Assembly (NCBI GenBank): GCA_038277395.1
Contig: CM076191.1
Coordinates: 29,274,583 to 29,338,582, forward strand
Length of the DNA stretch: 64,000 bases
Source of the DNA: Dryocosmus kuriphilus
Lineage: Eukaryota; Arthropoda; Insecta; Hymenoptera; Cynipidae
Direction: 5' to 3'
Position 1 is the first letter of the stretch. Every line of letters starts with the position of its first letter. Below, piece by piece: positions 21,222-32,154 of the stretch. The notes below the pieces were generated by a model, which worked only from the letters and a program-made list of their open reading frames with translations, was not told the origin of the DNA and made no database searches. A program made the position numbers and the translations under genes.

Positions 21222-22130
21222 AATGAGAGCTTCCCGTAAGTAAAGTACATGGTTAGCGCCTATCTGACCAACCAATAAGCGCAGTAGTAAAGTCACGCAT
21301 GCTTCTTGCGATTCCCTTTAAGGCTAGCACAAGTCTGTGCTCCTTAAATTTGTCAATAATGATTGGATGACGCTGAGTTACTGCAGAATTTGATACAGTT
21401 GAGCGAAGTCTAAAAATATTCAGAATACTGTCCGTGGCTAGAGGGGACGCCCAAGATCAGAGCCAATTTGGTTCATAAGTTCCAGGAGATTTTCCGAAGG
21501 TTTCTGGGGTAAACCATAAAGTTTTAGAGTACTAGAAAGTGCAGCTTGTTCAAGCGAGTGGCATTTATCCTCCAAATACGAGAGCTGTGAAGAGTACGAT
21601 TGATCATTTTTCTTGAGAGAATTAGTGTCCTCTCTAAGCTCATGGAGATTAATCACGTTCGATGCCACTGTTGCTTCAAGGCCACCAATCCGGCCTGCGT
21701 TTGGAGGAAATATCCATCTTCATTTTATGAAGAGAAGCCTTAAGCCACGAATTAAATGTTTCTTGGTTAACCTTAAAAGACTCAAACATAGTAATAAGTG
21801 AACTGAGCGCATCAGCTAACCCTTGCGACACTGCAACAGTAATATCTTTAGTAACCCAGGGCCCAAATCAGCCGCGTCCGTCACCGATGTGTCGTCAGAG
21901 TCTTTCGCCTCCGTGTTGGACTTCTGACTAACCCGCTTGCTGCTATCAATTGACTGTAACGGAGCACATTTACAACAGATCCACATTTCATTTCCCTTTT
22001 TCAGAGAATCAAGGTCCTTAATTGGGATGTTAGCGCAATCCTGATGCAGAAAAGCACTACATTTTCTGCAATGTAACAGATCTGAAGCACCTCTCGGAAC
22101 ATTTTTACCACAAGTATCGCAAGCTACCAT
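21222..22130 (-). pseudogene. CR1-like LINE ORF1 fragment with PHD-type zinc finger
   Basis: The minus-strand ORF 21816-22130 starts MVACDTCGKNVPRGAS and has a Cys4-His-Cys3-like pattern (CDTC, CRKC, HQDC, CCKC), a PHD finger as found in ORF1 proteins of some CR1/L2-type LINEs. After a frame break, 21438-21668 encodes a coiled-coil stretch and PQKPSENLLELMNQIG, typical of such ORF1s; coding-like sequence continues to about 21260 (DSILNIFRLRS). It is cut at 21222 by the duplication junction. Only one copy is in the window. Confidence 0.68.
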
Positions 22131-22357
22131 GATGAAAGTCGGTTAACGTCACCCAAAGAAATATTCCAATGCATAGTTTAGACGTTTCAGATTATACTCA
22201 ATCAAAAAATACCACTAATCCTTGCTCACCACCATCAAACACTGGCAACAAACAGACTGAGAAATCCAAAAACCCAGAGAAATTGCTACAAAAGTTGACA
22301 AAATGCGATGCGGCACAACAACACGTCACCCTTTAGGCGCCATGACGCCTAGCCTAT
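22131..22357. other. Probable LINE 5' region beside Polinton left end
   Basis: 227 bases upstream of the ORF1 ATG on the minus strand, without a coding signal. The last six bases before the Polinton are GCCTAT and do not match the six after its right end (TTACCG). Confidence 0.4.
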
Positions 22358-22859
22358 AGTAGGAATATTGGGGTAGGTATTTTACCATATATAGCACCAC
22401 TACAAGCTTTGTGTGAACGCCGCATTCCTTATTACTATTAAGGTTATCATCTCGAATATTATACAATAGAAGCTCGACAAGTTTCATCACGTTACGTAAG
22501 AGTGATGCAATAATTTAAAATCTCAGAATAATCAGATATTAAAAAACAAAAATTGTGCTAGGTTATGCTCAAGAAATGTAATCACTTTTCCCTCCTGTAA
22601 AACTTCGTATGACTAATAGTTCCTGAATCAAAACTCAAAATCTAAACTTGAAAATCTCAAAATAATCAGATATTGAAATACAACCATTTTTCTGAGTTGT
22701 GTTCAAGAAATGTAATCACTTTTCCTTGTAGCGTAAGTCAGAATACATTCCTTATTACTATTAAGGTTATGTATTGGAATTTACTTCTCGAAAATTCTCT
22801 CTCTCTCTCTTTCTCTCTCACTCTCCATTGGCTTCGAGTTCCCCTCAGACGCGGCGTCT
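22358..22859. repeat. Polinton left terminal inverted repeat
   Basis: The outer 90 bases match the complement of 43206-43117. About 400 further bases match the complement of about 42720-42312. A block of about 400 bases present in the right repeat is missing here. A CATTCCTTATTACTATTAAGG segment occurs twice (22423, 22750). Confidence 0.85.
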
Positions 22860-22866
22860 ACTCACA

Positions 22867-23085
22867 CATCTTCATTTACATACGTATACGATGCCGCACA
22901 AACACATACATTCACCCAGCTTCGCTCGATTTCACTCACACAGCTTCACTTACATACGTATACGATGCCGCACAAACACATGCATTCACCCAGCTTCGCT
23001 CGATTTCACTCACACATCTTCATTTACATTATGTATACGATGCGACACAAACACATACATTCACCCAACTTCGCTCGATTTTTAT
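22867..23085 (+). repeat. 74-bp tandem repeat, 2.9 copies
   Basis: Units start at 22867, 22941 and 23015 (CA[TG]CTTCA[TC]TTACAT...), each with GTATACGATGC and CACAAACACAT. It lies directly upstream of a TATA/initiator pair and may be a regulatory array. Confidence 0.85.
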
Positions 23086-23117
23086 AAAAGAGCGAGTGGA
23101 ACGGACTGACCTCATTT
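23083..23117 (+). promoter_or_regulatory. Predicted TATA/initiator promoter of Polinton polB
   Basis: TATAAAAG (23083-23090) is followed by TCATTT (23112-23117), which fits the arthropod TCAKTY initiator, with a start spacing of 29 bases. It is the only such pair between the left terminal repeat and polB. Confidence 0.55.
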
Positions 23118-23595
23118 CGGCGTTGTCTGTCAACTGTTTCACATTGAGTGAAGAAAATCTCCAGTGTAACGTGTGCAAGAAGTGAAAAAGTATTGAAGAA
23201 TCTCCAGTGAAGTTTTGTTCTAGTTGAGAACTTTGCTAGTAACTTTATATTATATACAGTGTGTGTATGCGTGTGTGTGAAAAAGATACTCAACATAAAG
23301 TGCAGCTAAAGACATTGTTAGCGGCTTTAATTGTACAGTTTGCGTGAAAAAGACACTCAACGTAAAGTGCAGCTAAAGAAATTGTTAGCGGCTTTACATA
23401 TACAGTGCCTGTATATGTGTGTTTTTTTCTGTGTGTGTGCGTGTGTGCCTGTGTGTGTTTGAGAGAAAAAGATACTTAACGAAAGTGCAGCTAAAAGATG
23501 TTTTTCAGCGATTCTAAATATACAGTGTGTGTGTGAAAGACATTCAACGAAAGACTTTATTAGTGTCGTTTTTATATCCCATATTCATATTAAAA
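23118..23595 (+). repeat. Leader with diverged tandem repeats and GT-rich tracts
   Basis: Four imperfect repeats of an AAAGA(T/C)ACTCAACGTAAAG-type unit (near 23283, 23349, 23467, 23536), each followed by GTGCAGCTAAA or a variant, are separated by TG-rich microsatellite tracts. No coding signal. Confidence 0.6.
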
Positions 23596-24886
23596 ATGAT
23601 ACTGGATGAGTGTATAAAACTGATTCCCGGTATGCAGGAAGCTTTGAGTCTCATACAGTCGAGTGGAAAGGTACATATAGACCAGGCCAATAAGTGAAAG
23701 GAGCTGTGCAGGCTTTGTCTGAATACAGTTCGAAAAGAATTGCACAGAAAAACACCACCGCAGACTTTAGGCCAAAAACAAAAGTATCAAACTCTGTTTG
23801 AGAAGCTTGCGTGTTTGAAGGCTCCCTTCGATTCATTAGGAAAGAAAAGAGGAGGAGGAGGAGGAGGAGGAGGAGGAGGAGGAGGAGGAGGAGGAGGAGA
23901 GGAGATTCACAAAAGAAAAACTCTGATGACATTAAAAATCGTGTCAGATGGTTGAGTGTGGAAAAAGCCTTCAATGATCGAATTCAAACATGTGTTGTGG
24001 CGAATCTCATTTACAAAGATGTCCTTGCATTTTTTTAGACGATGCACAGCGTCTCTTTATTTTAAATGTCAGCAAGGACATACGTCAACACAAATCATTA
24101 ATGATAAATACGGTTTTGCTGGCTTATTATACACAAATTGGAAAGGAAAAGCCTGAAGACAAAACATTCAAATCAAAAAATGTTGCAGTCTATTTCACAA
24201 CTGACCTCAAATTATCGTTCCAAAACTACGTCAGATATCCAGTCCTCAAAGAAATGGAGGAATTCCTGGAGAAAGACTCAGAATGGACCCTCCACTCAAT
24301 CATCAAGCTTTCCATCAACATCAACAAGTTGAACCCACTACAGGCAGGTTCCTACATTGAACTTCCACCATCGATCAAGAAAAAAGAAGCTTGTGTGAAC
24401 ATAAAGAACAACGACAACGAGTGATTCAAGTGGGTAATACTCTCAGCCTTACACCCACCTAAATCGAATAAGAGTGCTACACGCGTGTCCAAATATCAGC
24501 AATACAGGGATGAGCTGGATTTTTCAGACATTGCCTTTCCAGTTGCACTCAAGGACGTGCACAAGTTCGAAGAGAAAAACCAGATTTCTATAAATGTCTA
24601 TGGTCTCATCAGGAAGACTGAAAATAAATTCACGGTGGTGCCTCTTCACCTTACCTCACAAAAGCGAGACACACATCTGAATCTTCTTCGTGTAGAGGAA
24701 GATTATACCATAGAAAATAGTAGTGAAGAAGAAGAAGAAGCAAAAGAAGAACATCAAGTCAGAGAAGAAAGAAGCTTCAACTCCACTACCTATGGATTAA
24801 GGATTTATCCCGATTAGGCTCCAGGCAACTGTCTAAAAGGAAAACGAGAAAGTATATTTGTGACCGGTGCTTGCACTATTTCATGA
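23596..24886 (+). pseudogene. Polinton DNA polymerase B, N-terminal part (before Copia insertion)
   Basis: It opens with MILDECIKLIPGMQEALS, meets an in-frame TGA after DQANK (near 23694), crosses a (GGA)n tract (about 23850-23900), then gives the N-terminal region known from arthropod Polinton polymerases: VEKAFNDRIQ, SYIELPPSIKKKEACVN, DELDFSDIAFPVALKD, VYGLIR. Frames shift at about 24038 and 24424. The region ends at ICDRCLHYF, the first Cys pair of a C2H2-like finger that the Copia insertion splits; its His/Cys half is at 29548. It may be two genes (a small first ORF and polB); I cannot decide. Confidence 0.7.
23844..23902 (+). repeat. (GGA)n microsatellite
   Basis: About 18 GGA/AGG triplets, reading as poly-Gly or poly-Arg depending on frame. 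Probably an expansion within decaying coding sequence. Confidence 0.9.
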
Positions 24887-25116
24887 TAATAACTCAGAAT
24901 TCAGTTGCAAGGAAGGAGACCGGTTTAATTATCGTTTGTTTGTATCAGCAAACGTAATATATTTATTAAGAGTTCAACGTATGAATCGTACAAAGGTTGG
25001 CGTAACACTAAAACATCAGAAAAGTGCTCTATGGCGCCTAGACAAATTGCCAGCTCGGTACAATAGCTCTCCTAGCTTACCGACTACAATTAAACACGCC
25101 TTAAACTGCTCCAACA
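24887..25116 (-). repeat. Copia-2 3' LTR
   Basis: 230 bases. On the element strand it starts TGTTGGAGCAG and ends GAGTTATTA. It differs from the 5' LTR by a handful of substitutions (for example CAGAATTCAG/CAAAATTTAG, CGTATGAA/CGTGTGAA), so the insertion is not brand new. Confidence 0.9.
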
Positions 25117-25480
25117 CTTCCACCGTTTAAGCGTGTTGCATAATCACTCATACTCATGCTTTCACGCAACATCCTGAAACGCTCCTTAGGCAAAGCCTTC
25201 GTAAAAATATCAGCCTTCTGTTGTGCAGAAGGCACATATTCTATTACAATCTCTCTTGCATCAGTTTTTTCCCGAATATAATGATAGCGGATGTCAATGT
25301 GCTTCGTTCGTTTGTGAAACTCTGGATTTTTCACCAGCTTAATTACACTCTGATTATCCACGAAAATCACGGTAGCTTTAGCACATGGATATCCGATATC
25401 ACTTAACAATTTTCGTAGCAAAATTGCTTCTCTCGATGCTGCCGAAACTGCAATATATTCCGACTCTGTCGTACTCAATG
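25101..25480 (-). CDS. Copia-2 RNase H
   Basis: A 125-codon open frame with STTESEYIAVSAASREAILL, VIFVDNQSVIKL, the HKRTKHIDIRYHYIRE box and the QKADIFTKALP C-terminal signature of Copia RNase H. It degrades the RNA template during reverse transcription. A frame break separates it from RT at about 25480. The start is not a real initiation codon, because this is part of a polyprotein. Confidence 0.85.
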
Positions 25481-26900
25481 TTACAAGCTTTTGTCTCTGA
25501 CTTGACCAAGTAACTGGCCAGTTTTCGAGCTCAAAAAAGATACCCGGTTGTAGATCTCCTGGTTTCTATATCGCCTGCGTAACCGGCATCGGAATATCCA
25601 ATTAATTCTACATAACTCACTTCCACCGCCGCGAAACTCGATACCATAATCGCTCGTACCTGATAGATATGCGAATATTCGCTTAACCGCTCGCCAGTGA
25701 TCATCGTTGTGATTATTCACATATTTGCTCACAGAATTCACCGCATATGTTATGTCTGGGCGTGAAACGACCGCGAGAAACATTAGCGAACCAACCGCCT
25801 CACGATACGGTACATTTTCTGACTTTATGTCGCCCGCGTTAACAGGGAGCAGCACCACGTGTGAATCCGCTGGAACTCCAATCGGTTTATTATTTTGCAT
25901 GACAAACTTCTCAATCATTTGCCTCACATACGCACTTTGATGCAAGAAAATAGACTTGCTTCCTCTGTTACGTTCAATCTGCACACCTATGAACATACTA
26001 GAATCACCGATAGTAATCTCAAACGCACTCCTCAGAAGCTTGATCACTCGCTCGATTATTTCGCGAAACTCTACCGCGATCAGTCCGTCGTCAACGAACA
26101 ATGCTAGATAAACTTTCGAACCCTCGACATTCCCTACAAAGATACATTTATCAGCTTCGGTTTCTTTAAACTTGAACTCACGCAAAAACGCACTGAACTT
26201 TTATTCCAGCACCTCGGTGCTTGCTTAAGTCCATACAGGGACTTTTCTAAACAACACACGACACTTTCTCGGGCACTTACACTTGAAACTTCGATCCTTA
26301 GACCCTCCGGTATCTCCATGAAGATTTCTTCTTCCAGCTTCCCGTGTAAAAACGCCGTTTGCACGTCGAACTGAGACAACTCGAGATCCTCTGCAGCAAC
26401 GATTACGAGAAAGACTCTTAGCGAATAGTATCTCACAGCTGGCGCCTTATACCAGTACACGTTGCCCTCTGGATCTTTCATTAGTCTGAAGACCCACTTG
26501 GAATCGATTAATTTCATACCTAGTTTTCGCTCAACTAATGACCACGTTTTGTTCTGTAGATGCGCTCTCAACTCGTCTCCGATTGCTTCGATCCATTGCG
26601 ATGCTACGCTACTTTGCATCGCTTCCTCGTACGATAACGGCACTTTGTATTCCGCCACGTTTGACTCATAGTGACTAGGCCGCTTCAGGGTCGAACGATT
26701 TCTCAAATTCGGTGCTGTATTGAGATGTGGCGTTTTCACAACTCGCTCTTGTTCCATCTTTTCTTGATTGTCGACAGCCGACACAAGTACGTCATCGTCG
26801 TCCGCACCATCTTTATCACTTTCATCTTCTTTGGGATCTTGTTGATCTCGCTCCTCATGTACGACTATCAGCAGAACTACTCCATAGTTCTCTTCGTTAT
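25481..26900 (-). pseudogene. Copia-2 reverse transcriptase
   Basis: N-terminal RT in the ORF that ends at 26134: LIDSKWVFRLMKDPEGN, ELSQFDVQTAFLHGKL (first catalytic Asp), KSLYGLKQAPRCW. Then 25481-26185 carries LFVDDGL (the YVDD box as FVDD), SRPDITYAVNSVSKY and RIFAYLSGT. An in-frame deletion of about 20 residues lies between WYKAPAV and RYYSLRVF, where the KARLVARG block should be. A frameshift falls at about 26185. Confidence 0.82.
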
Positions 26901-28166
26901 TGTCTGGAAATGCTGTCTTTTCGATTCTCTCGTTGAACACAACATCACGAGATATCATAACTTTCTTTGATACCGGATCCCACACACGGTAGTTTGACGT
27001 ATCACCATCGTACTCGACAAGCAGCATTCTTTTTGCACGAACATCAAATTTCTTTGTCATCTGCTTCGATACATGTACGTATGCTTCGGATCCAAATATA
27101 CATAGATGCTTCAAACTTGGTTTCTTTCCTATCCATAGCTCGTACGGCGTTGACTCTCCCCGCGTTCCCGACGATCCCGATCGATTTATCAAATACACCG
27201 CAGTGTTCGATGCCTCAGCCCACAGAGTTAAAGGGAGGGTCTTCGTGTGGATCATCGTCCTCGCCGCTTCAATAATCGTCCTGTTATCGCGTTCGGCCAT
27301 GCCGTTTTGTTCAGGCGTGTACGGTGCCGCACTCTCTCGCTGAATTCCTCTTGACTCGAGATAACTATCCATGGCCTTGTTCCGAAACTCTCGACCATTG
27401 TCAGATCTTATAAGTCTCATTGGTCTGCCGAACTTGTTTTCCACTAGCTTGCCGAACACCTTAAATTTGTCGTACACATCGTTCTCATGTCGTAGAAAAT
27501 ATATGTAGCGAAAAAACTCGTTGCATCATCTTTAAAAGTCAACAGAAATCGCGCACCTCCCAGAGTTTCCACGGATATCGGCCCGCACACGTCCGTGTAA
27601 ATCACTTCGCCCGGAACCGTCGCCGCTCTATCACGCTCCTTTTTAAACTCGAGTCTATGTGATTTTCCTATTTGACATGAATTACACAAAAAATCACTTT
27701 TTTCGGATAGACTAACTCCGTCCACAAGGCCCTTTTTGACCAACTCACGCAACTTACGACTATTCACGTGTCCGCGTCTCTCGTGCCACACTCGAATGTC
27801 AGTTGCCGCCACATTCGCTTCCTTGTAAATCCGCGCAAATGTCACTCTGAATAGCATTCTGTAGATTTCGTTCTCTTGTTTCACTCCGGATGCCAACACT
27901 TTTTCGCTGTTACTGATTTGAACGTAATTTTCCCGGAAAATCACCTCGTAACCCCGCGACGTGCACACACTAACCGAAAAAATGTTCTTCTTCATTTCAG
28001 GAACGTAAATAACGTTCTCTACTCGCGACTCGTGCCACGCTTCATCAACAAATTTTTCTATGTTAACAGTTCCTATGCCTACAACTCTGCACTCTTTATT
28101 GTCACCCAGGGATACCGCCCCCCCCCCCCCCCCCCATCTTGCACTCGTCGATAGTCCATCAACCAC
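26901..28166 (-). pseudogene. Copia-2 integrase
   Basis: Pre-integrase zinc region (WHERRGHVNSRKLRELV, CNSCQIGK), then the rve core with catalytic residues in YTDVCGPI, RSDNGREF and NGMAERDNRTI. A frame break at about 27480 separates the first Asp from the rest. The C-terminal region runs on into RT in the same ORF. Confidence 0.85.
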
Positions 28167-28549
28167 TCATGCCTGTGCGTAATATGTCTGGATGCCCCAC
28201 TGTCGGTGATCCAGACATCTTCCCTACCTGCTTTCAGCACCTCGTTGACGACATTTACCGAAATCTCCGAGCCTTTCGTTCCACCGACTGTACTTGCCGA
28301 AACTGCCATCTTCTCAGCGATGAATGCGCAGTTGCCAGATTCTCGGGAATCGCTCTGGCCATCTTCCCTTTTCCGGTGCCTTTTTTTTTTTAAATTCGCG
28401 CGCGAAATGTCCCTTTTCTTTGCATTTGAAGCACTCCATGTTCTCGCATTCTTTCGGTTTTCGCGTCTTTTTCTCCTTTGTGCTCGATTCACTAACTTTA
28501 TCCGCGCTATTTTTCTTAAATGCAGCAAAGGCCCCAGGAACTTCATCAT
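28079..28549 (-). pseudogene. Copia-2 protease region
   Basis: Contains the aspartic protease box WITDSGASRHITH. A run of about 15 C residues (28119-28135) breaks the frame right after the box; a run of this kind is prone to length error. Confidence 0.78.
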
Positions 28550-29138
28550 CCGAGGTTAATCGGACTTCCTCACGAAGGAGTCTCTTTTGTAAATTCTCAA
28601 GAGTCTGCCGCTCTGGGTCAACACTACCCCACGCTGTTTGTAACGTCGCATACTTCGATGAAAGACCTGCGAGCACTTTAGCCATAATTGTCACTTCCGA
28701 AACTGGTTCACCCACGTCTAGCAATTGCGCTGCCATATTCTGAACTTTCGCGAAATGCTTCGTTATCGTGTCCCCCGAAGACATCCGATACCCATGAAAT
28801 TTTTGGGTTAACAGCAACTTATTCGAAGCTAACTTTTGTTCATGAACGCGAGATAATTTGTCCCACATCTCTTTCGCTGTATCACACACTAAAAGCGGTT
28901 CCAGCTGCTCGTATTCGATCGTCGACGAAATTAAAAACATCGCGCGCGCATTGTCCTTTTCCCAGAGCTTTATTTCCGGTACCTTTGTCTCATCCGTCGG
29001 TTTCTTTCGATCACCTTTCACGACGTCCAGTATACCGTGCGCAACAAACAAACTTTTAACCTGGAACTCCCAGCCTTGGAAATTCGTTCCGTTAAATTTG
29101 GTAACGTTTCGTGCCGAGATCTCGTCAGACATTTTCAA
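28314..29138 (-). CDS. Copia-2 Gag
   Basis: 274 codons starting MKMSDEISARNVTKFNG, with a Copia-type Gag capsid (FNGTNFQGWEFQVKS, EMWDKLSRVHEQ, LLTQKFHGYRMSSGD). A zinc knuckle near the end reads CFKCKEKGHFAREF, so the last Cys is replaced by Phe. The frame leaves the protease frame just after a 10-base T-run near 28381. The start ATG lies about 170 bases after the 5' LTR. Confidence 0.88.
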   Translation of the reverse strand: MKMSDEISARNVTKFNGTNFQGWEFQVKSLFVAHGILDVVKGDRKKPTDETKVPEIKLWEKDNARAMFLISSTIEYEQLEPLLVCDTAKEMWDKLSRVHEQKLASNKLLLTQKFHGYRMSSGDTITKHFAKVQNMAAQLLDVGEPVSEVTIMAKVLAGLSSKYATLQTAWGSVDPERQTLENLQKRLLREEVRLTSDDEVPGAFAAFKKNSADKVSESSTKEKKTRKPKECENMECFKCKEKGHFAREFKKKKAPEKGRWPERFPRIWQLRIHR

Positions 29139-29311
29139 TAGATTTTTTAATTGCGACCGCCCGACAACTCAATCAAAAAACAGACGCGCACGCTACAAAG
29201 ATGGCCTTCGCCAGCCTCCGCGCAACGACCCCATATTCACACTTCACCGTGAAACTAAACAACTTACCGCCTTACAATGAGTGCTTAGATAGGGTAACTG
29301 GGCCCATAACC

Positions 29312-29540
29312 TAATAACTCAAAATTTAGTTGCAAGGAAGGAGACCGGTTTAATTATCCTTTGTTTGTATCAGCAAACGTAATATATTTATTAAGAGTTC
29401 AACGTGTGAATCGTACAAAGGTTGACGTAACACTAAAACATCAGAAAAGTGCTCTATGGCGCCTAGACAAATTGCCAGCTCGGTACAATAGCTCTCCTAG
29501 CTTACCGACTACAGTTAACACGCTTTAAACTGTTCCAACA
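29312..29540 (-). repeat. Copia-2 5' LTR
   Basis: 229 bases, the partner of 24887-25116. Confidence 0.9.
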
Positions 29541-31894
29541 CATTAAAATGGAGAAACTGATTGCACACTTGAAAGATTGTTTTAAATTAAATCATTGTAA
29601 AGTGTTGCTTCCAGAACCTGGAAAGAATATAATTGAGTTTAAGAACTTTAAGAACCGTGAGCGGGTTTCTATCATCATTTACGCGGATTGTGAGTCTCCT
29701 TTTTTATGTTCAAGTGCAGTTATGATGATAAACTGTCTTTCTACGATTCATGTCCGGAGGATGTGGAGCCAGCAAAGTGGTTTGCTGAGAAATTACTGCA
29801 GATTGGTCAGAAATGTGACAAGATTTTGGCATCTCCAGTACCAATGGAAAAAATAACTTTTGAGCAGCAGGAAGCGTTTATAGATGCGAAAACTTGTCAC
29901 ATTTGTCAGAAGGCACTGCATCCCCCAATGAAGAAGGTACATGATCATTGTCACTTGACAGGTAAGTACCGTGGACCTGCGCATGAGCGTTGCAATTTAT
30001 CATATCAGGACTCAAACACCATACCTGTTGCGTTTCATAATCTGAGTGGGTATGACGCTCACTTTATCATTCGTGACATTGCTACACAATTTGAGGGAAG
30101 AGTTAAAGTTCTTGCACTCAATAAGAAGAAATACATTTCATTCACAAAGTACGTTCAGGAAACCCAGATTAAATTTAGATTCATCGATTCATTCAGATTT
30201 ATGGCCTCTTTACTGTAAAAGTTAGTGTCATACCTTACTCAGTATAAAATTGTCAGTGCAGTGTTTGCCGATTTTGAGAGGGAGGAAATTGAGCTTCTCA
30301 CGAGGAAAAGTGTTCTTCCTTATGAATACTTGTACTCGAGAGATAGATTCAGTGAAACTCAGCTCCCACCAAAAGGAAACTTTACAGCACTCTCAATGAT
30401 TCGGCAATATCGGATGAAGATTATGCACATGCACAACAGGTATGGTGTGCATTTAACATCAAGACACTCGGTGAGTACGTCCGTCTGTATATGAAAACTG
30501 ACGTTCTGCTTTTGGCTAACATTTTTAAAAGTTTCCGAGAACAGTGTCTCGAGGCTACGACTTGGATCCAGCCCACTACTACACAACTCCTGGCTCGACA
30601 TGGGATGCCATGCTCAAATATTCAAAAGTGAGATTAGAGCTCCTCACCGATGTTGATATGCTGTTGATGATTGAGCAAGGCAAAAGGGGTGAAGTAAGTC
30701 AATGCTCCAACCGTTATGCCATTGCAAATAACAAATACATGCCAGCTTTCAACAAGGATAGGGAGATTATCTACATTGATTATTTGGACGCAAACAACCT
30801 ATATGGTTGGGCAATGGAACAACCTCTCCCTTACGGTGGTTTCGACTGGCTTACCCATTTCGAAAACCTTGATTTCAACATTCCAGATGATTCACCCTTT
30901 GGTTAAATTCTGGAAGTGGATTTGGACTACCCCGTGGAACTCCATGAGAAGCACAATGACTTACCGTTCTGTCCAGAACACTTGAAGCCACCGGGGTCCA
31001 ACCAGGGAGAAGCTCCAAATTACCTTCCTACCGAAACGAAAGTACGTTCTCCATTACCTTAAAAGTTACATAGACTTCAATACTGTAAGGCGAGTAAATG
31101 CTAGAAACGAATTTCAAAAGAACTTCTTTAAATTGATGAATAATGCAGTTTACGGAAAGACAATGGAGAACGTACGAAAATATGTTGACGTAAAACTTGT
31201 GACAAAGTGGGAGGGCAGGTATGGAGCAGAAGCCCTCATAGCTCGACCAAACTTTCACAGTCGAGCAATCTTCAGTGAAAATCTCGTTGCGATTGAACTG
31301 AGAAGAACTGAAGTATTTTCACTACGACTACATGATTAAAAAATTTGTGTGACAAATGTAAACTACTATAAACTGACACGGACAGTCTTATTTACGAAGT
31401 AATCTGACTAGTGACTACCCTCGAGACAATGTTTTTTCGAATGCCGCAAGCTAACAAAAAGTTTTTGGGTCTCATGAAGGATGAGTGTTGTGGTAAAATT
31501 ATCACTGAGTTTGTTGGCTTGCGGAGTAAAATGTACAGCATCCATGTAAAACGGTGAAGACTTTGTAAAGAAAGCCAAAGGTGTAAAATCAGAGATTGTG
31601 CGCAAAACAATCACTTTCAACGATTACACGGAATGCTTGAGAAATTTGTCAGTCCAAAGCAGAACCCAGTATGTCATCAGGTCGAGTCTACACAATGTCG
31701 AGACCATTAAACAGACAAAAATTGCACTGAGTCCTCACGATGATAAGCGATGCTTGCTCCCCAGCACCACAGACACTCTTGCGTGGGGACACTACCGACT
31801 AACCGATGCAATGGACGTTGACGCTACCGACGATGACGACGACATACTCACAGACGATGATTATGAGCTTTTGGACATGCTTGTTAACAATTAG
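29541..31894 (+). pseudogene. Polinton DNA polymerase B, exonuclease and polymerase domains
   Basis: Protein-primed family B polymerase, which replicates the Polinton genome. Seen in order: a His/Cys half finger (MEKLIAHLKDC), Exo I (IIYADCES), a CHIC...HDHCHLTGKYRG...CNLSY zinc cluster of endonuclease VII type, Exo II (FHNLSGYDAHFII), motif A (IDYLDANNLYGW), motif B (FFKLMNNAVYGKTMEN), motif C (TDTDSLIYE near 31374-31400), and an acidic C-terminus ending at 31894. The frame shifts at about 29700, 30220, 30480, 30540, 30905, 31040-31130, 31320 and 31540. Catalytic residues are recognisable, but no single frame is functional. Some shifts may be sequencing errors, since this part has no second copy in the window. 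Confidence 0.88.
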
Positions 31895-31946
31895 TTACTG
31901 CATACATATCATCATAACTGCACTTTGACATCACCTTTGTAAATAT

Positions 31947-31987
31947 GTTATTATTATTTTTATTATTATTATTATTATTACTACTAC
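31947..31987 (+). repeat. (TTA)n microsatellite
   Basis: A run of TTA triplets ending in CTACTACTG, 50 bases after the polB stop. Confidence 0.85.
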
Positions 31988-32066
31988 TGTACAGCGGTAT
32001 CACCTGCGTAGAGGTGAATAGACTTTAGCGCAGCTGTCTCTATTTCATAGTTTAGTCTAACATTGG

Positions 32067-32143
32067 TTCAACGTTGGCTCAACATTGATTCAACATTGAT
32101 TCAACTTTGGCTCAATATTGATTCAGCGTTGATTCAACATTGA
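32067..32143. repeat. 11-bp near-palindromic minisatellite, seven units
   Basis: Seven adjacent units of TTCAACATTGA with small changes (CTCAATATTGA, TTCAGCGTTGA). The unit reads nearly the same on both strands. It lies between the convergent ends of polB and integrase. Confidence 0.85.
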
Positions 32144-32154
32144 AGAAAAGTTGA

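Larger units (their letters stand above)
24887..29540 (-). mobile_element. Copia LTR retrotransposon Copia-2, inserted in polB
   Basis: 4654 bases on the minus strand, with LTRs at 24887-25116 and 29312-29540. A primer-binding site GGTTATGGGCCCAG (complement 29297-29310), typical of Copia elements, abuts the 5' LTR. The likely target duplication is CATGA (24882-24886) against CATTA (29541-29545), one mismatch. It splits the polymerase zinc finger between its Cys and His halves. Confidence 0.92.

Noticed and set aside
22331..22350. Small inverted repeat AGGCG...CGCCT beside the Polinton left end
   Set aside because: Five-base arms are expected by chance and match no terminal repeat.
23740..24038. 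Poly-Gly or poly-Arg proteins across the GGA tract
   Set aside because: Alternative frames of one microsatellite. No evidence that either homopolymer is made.
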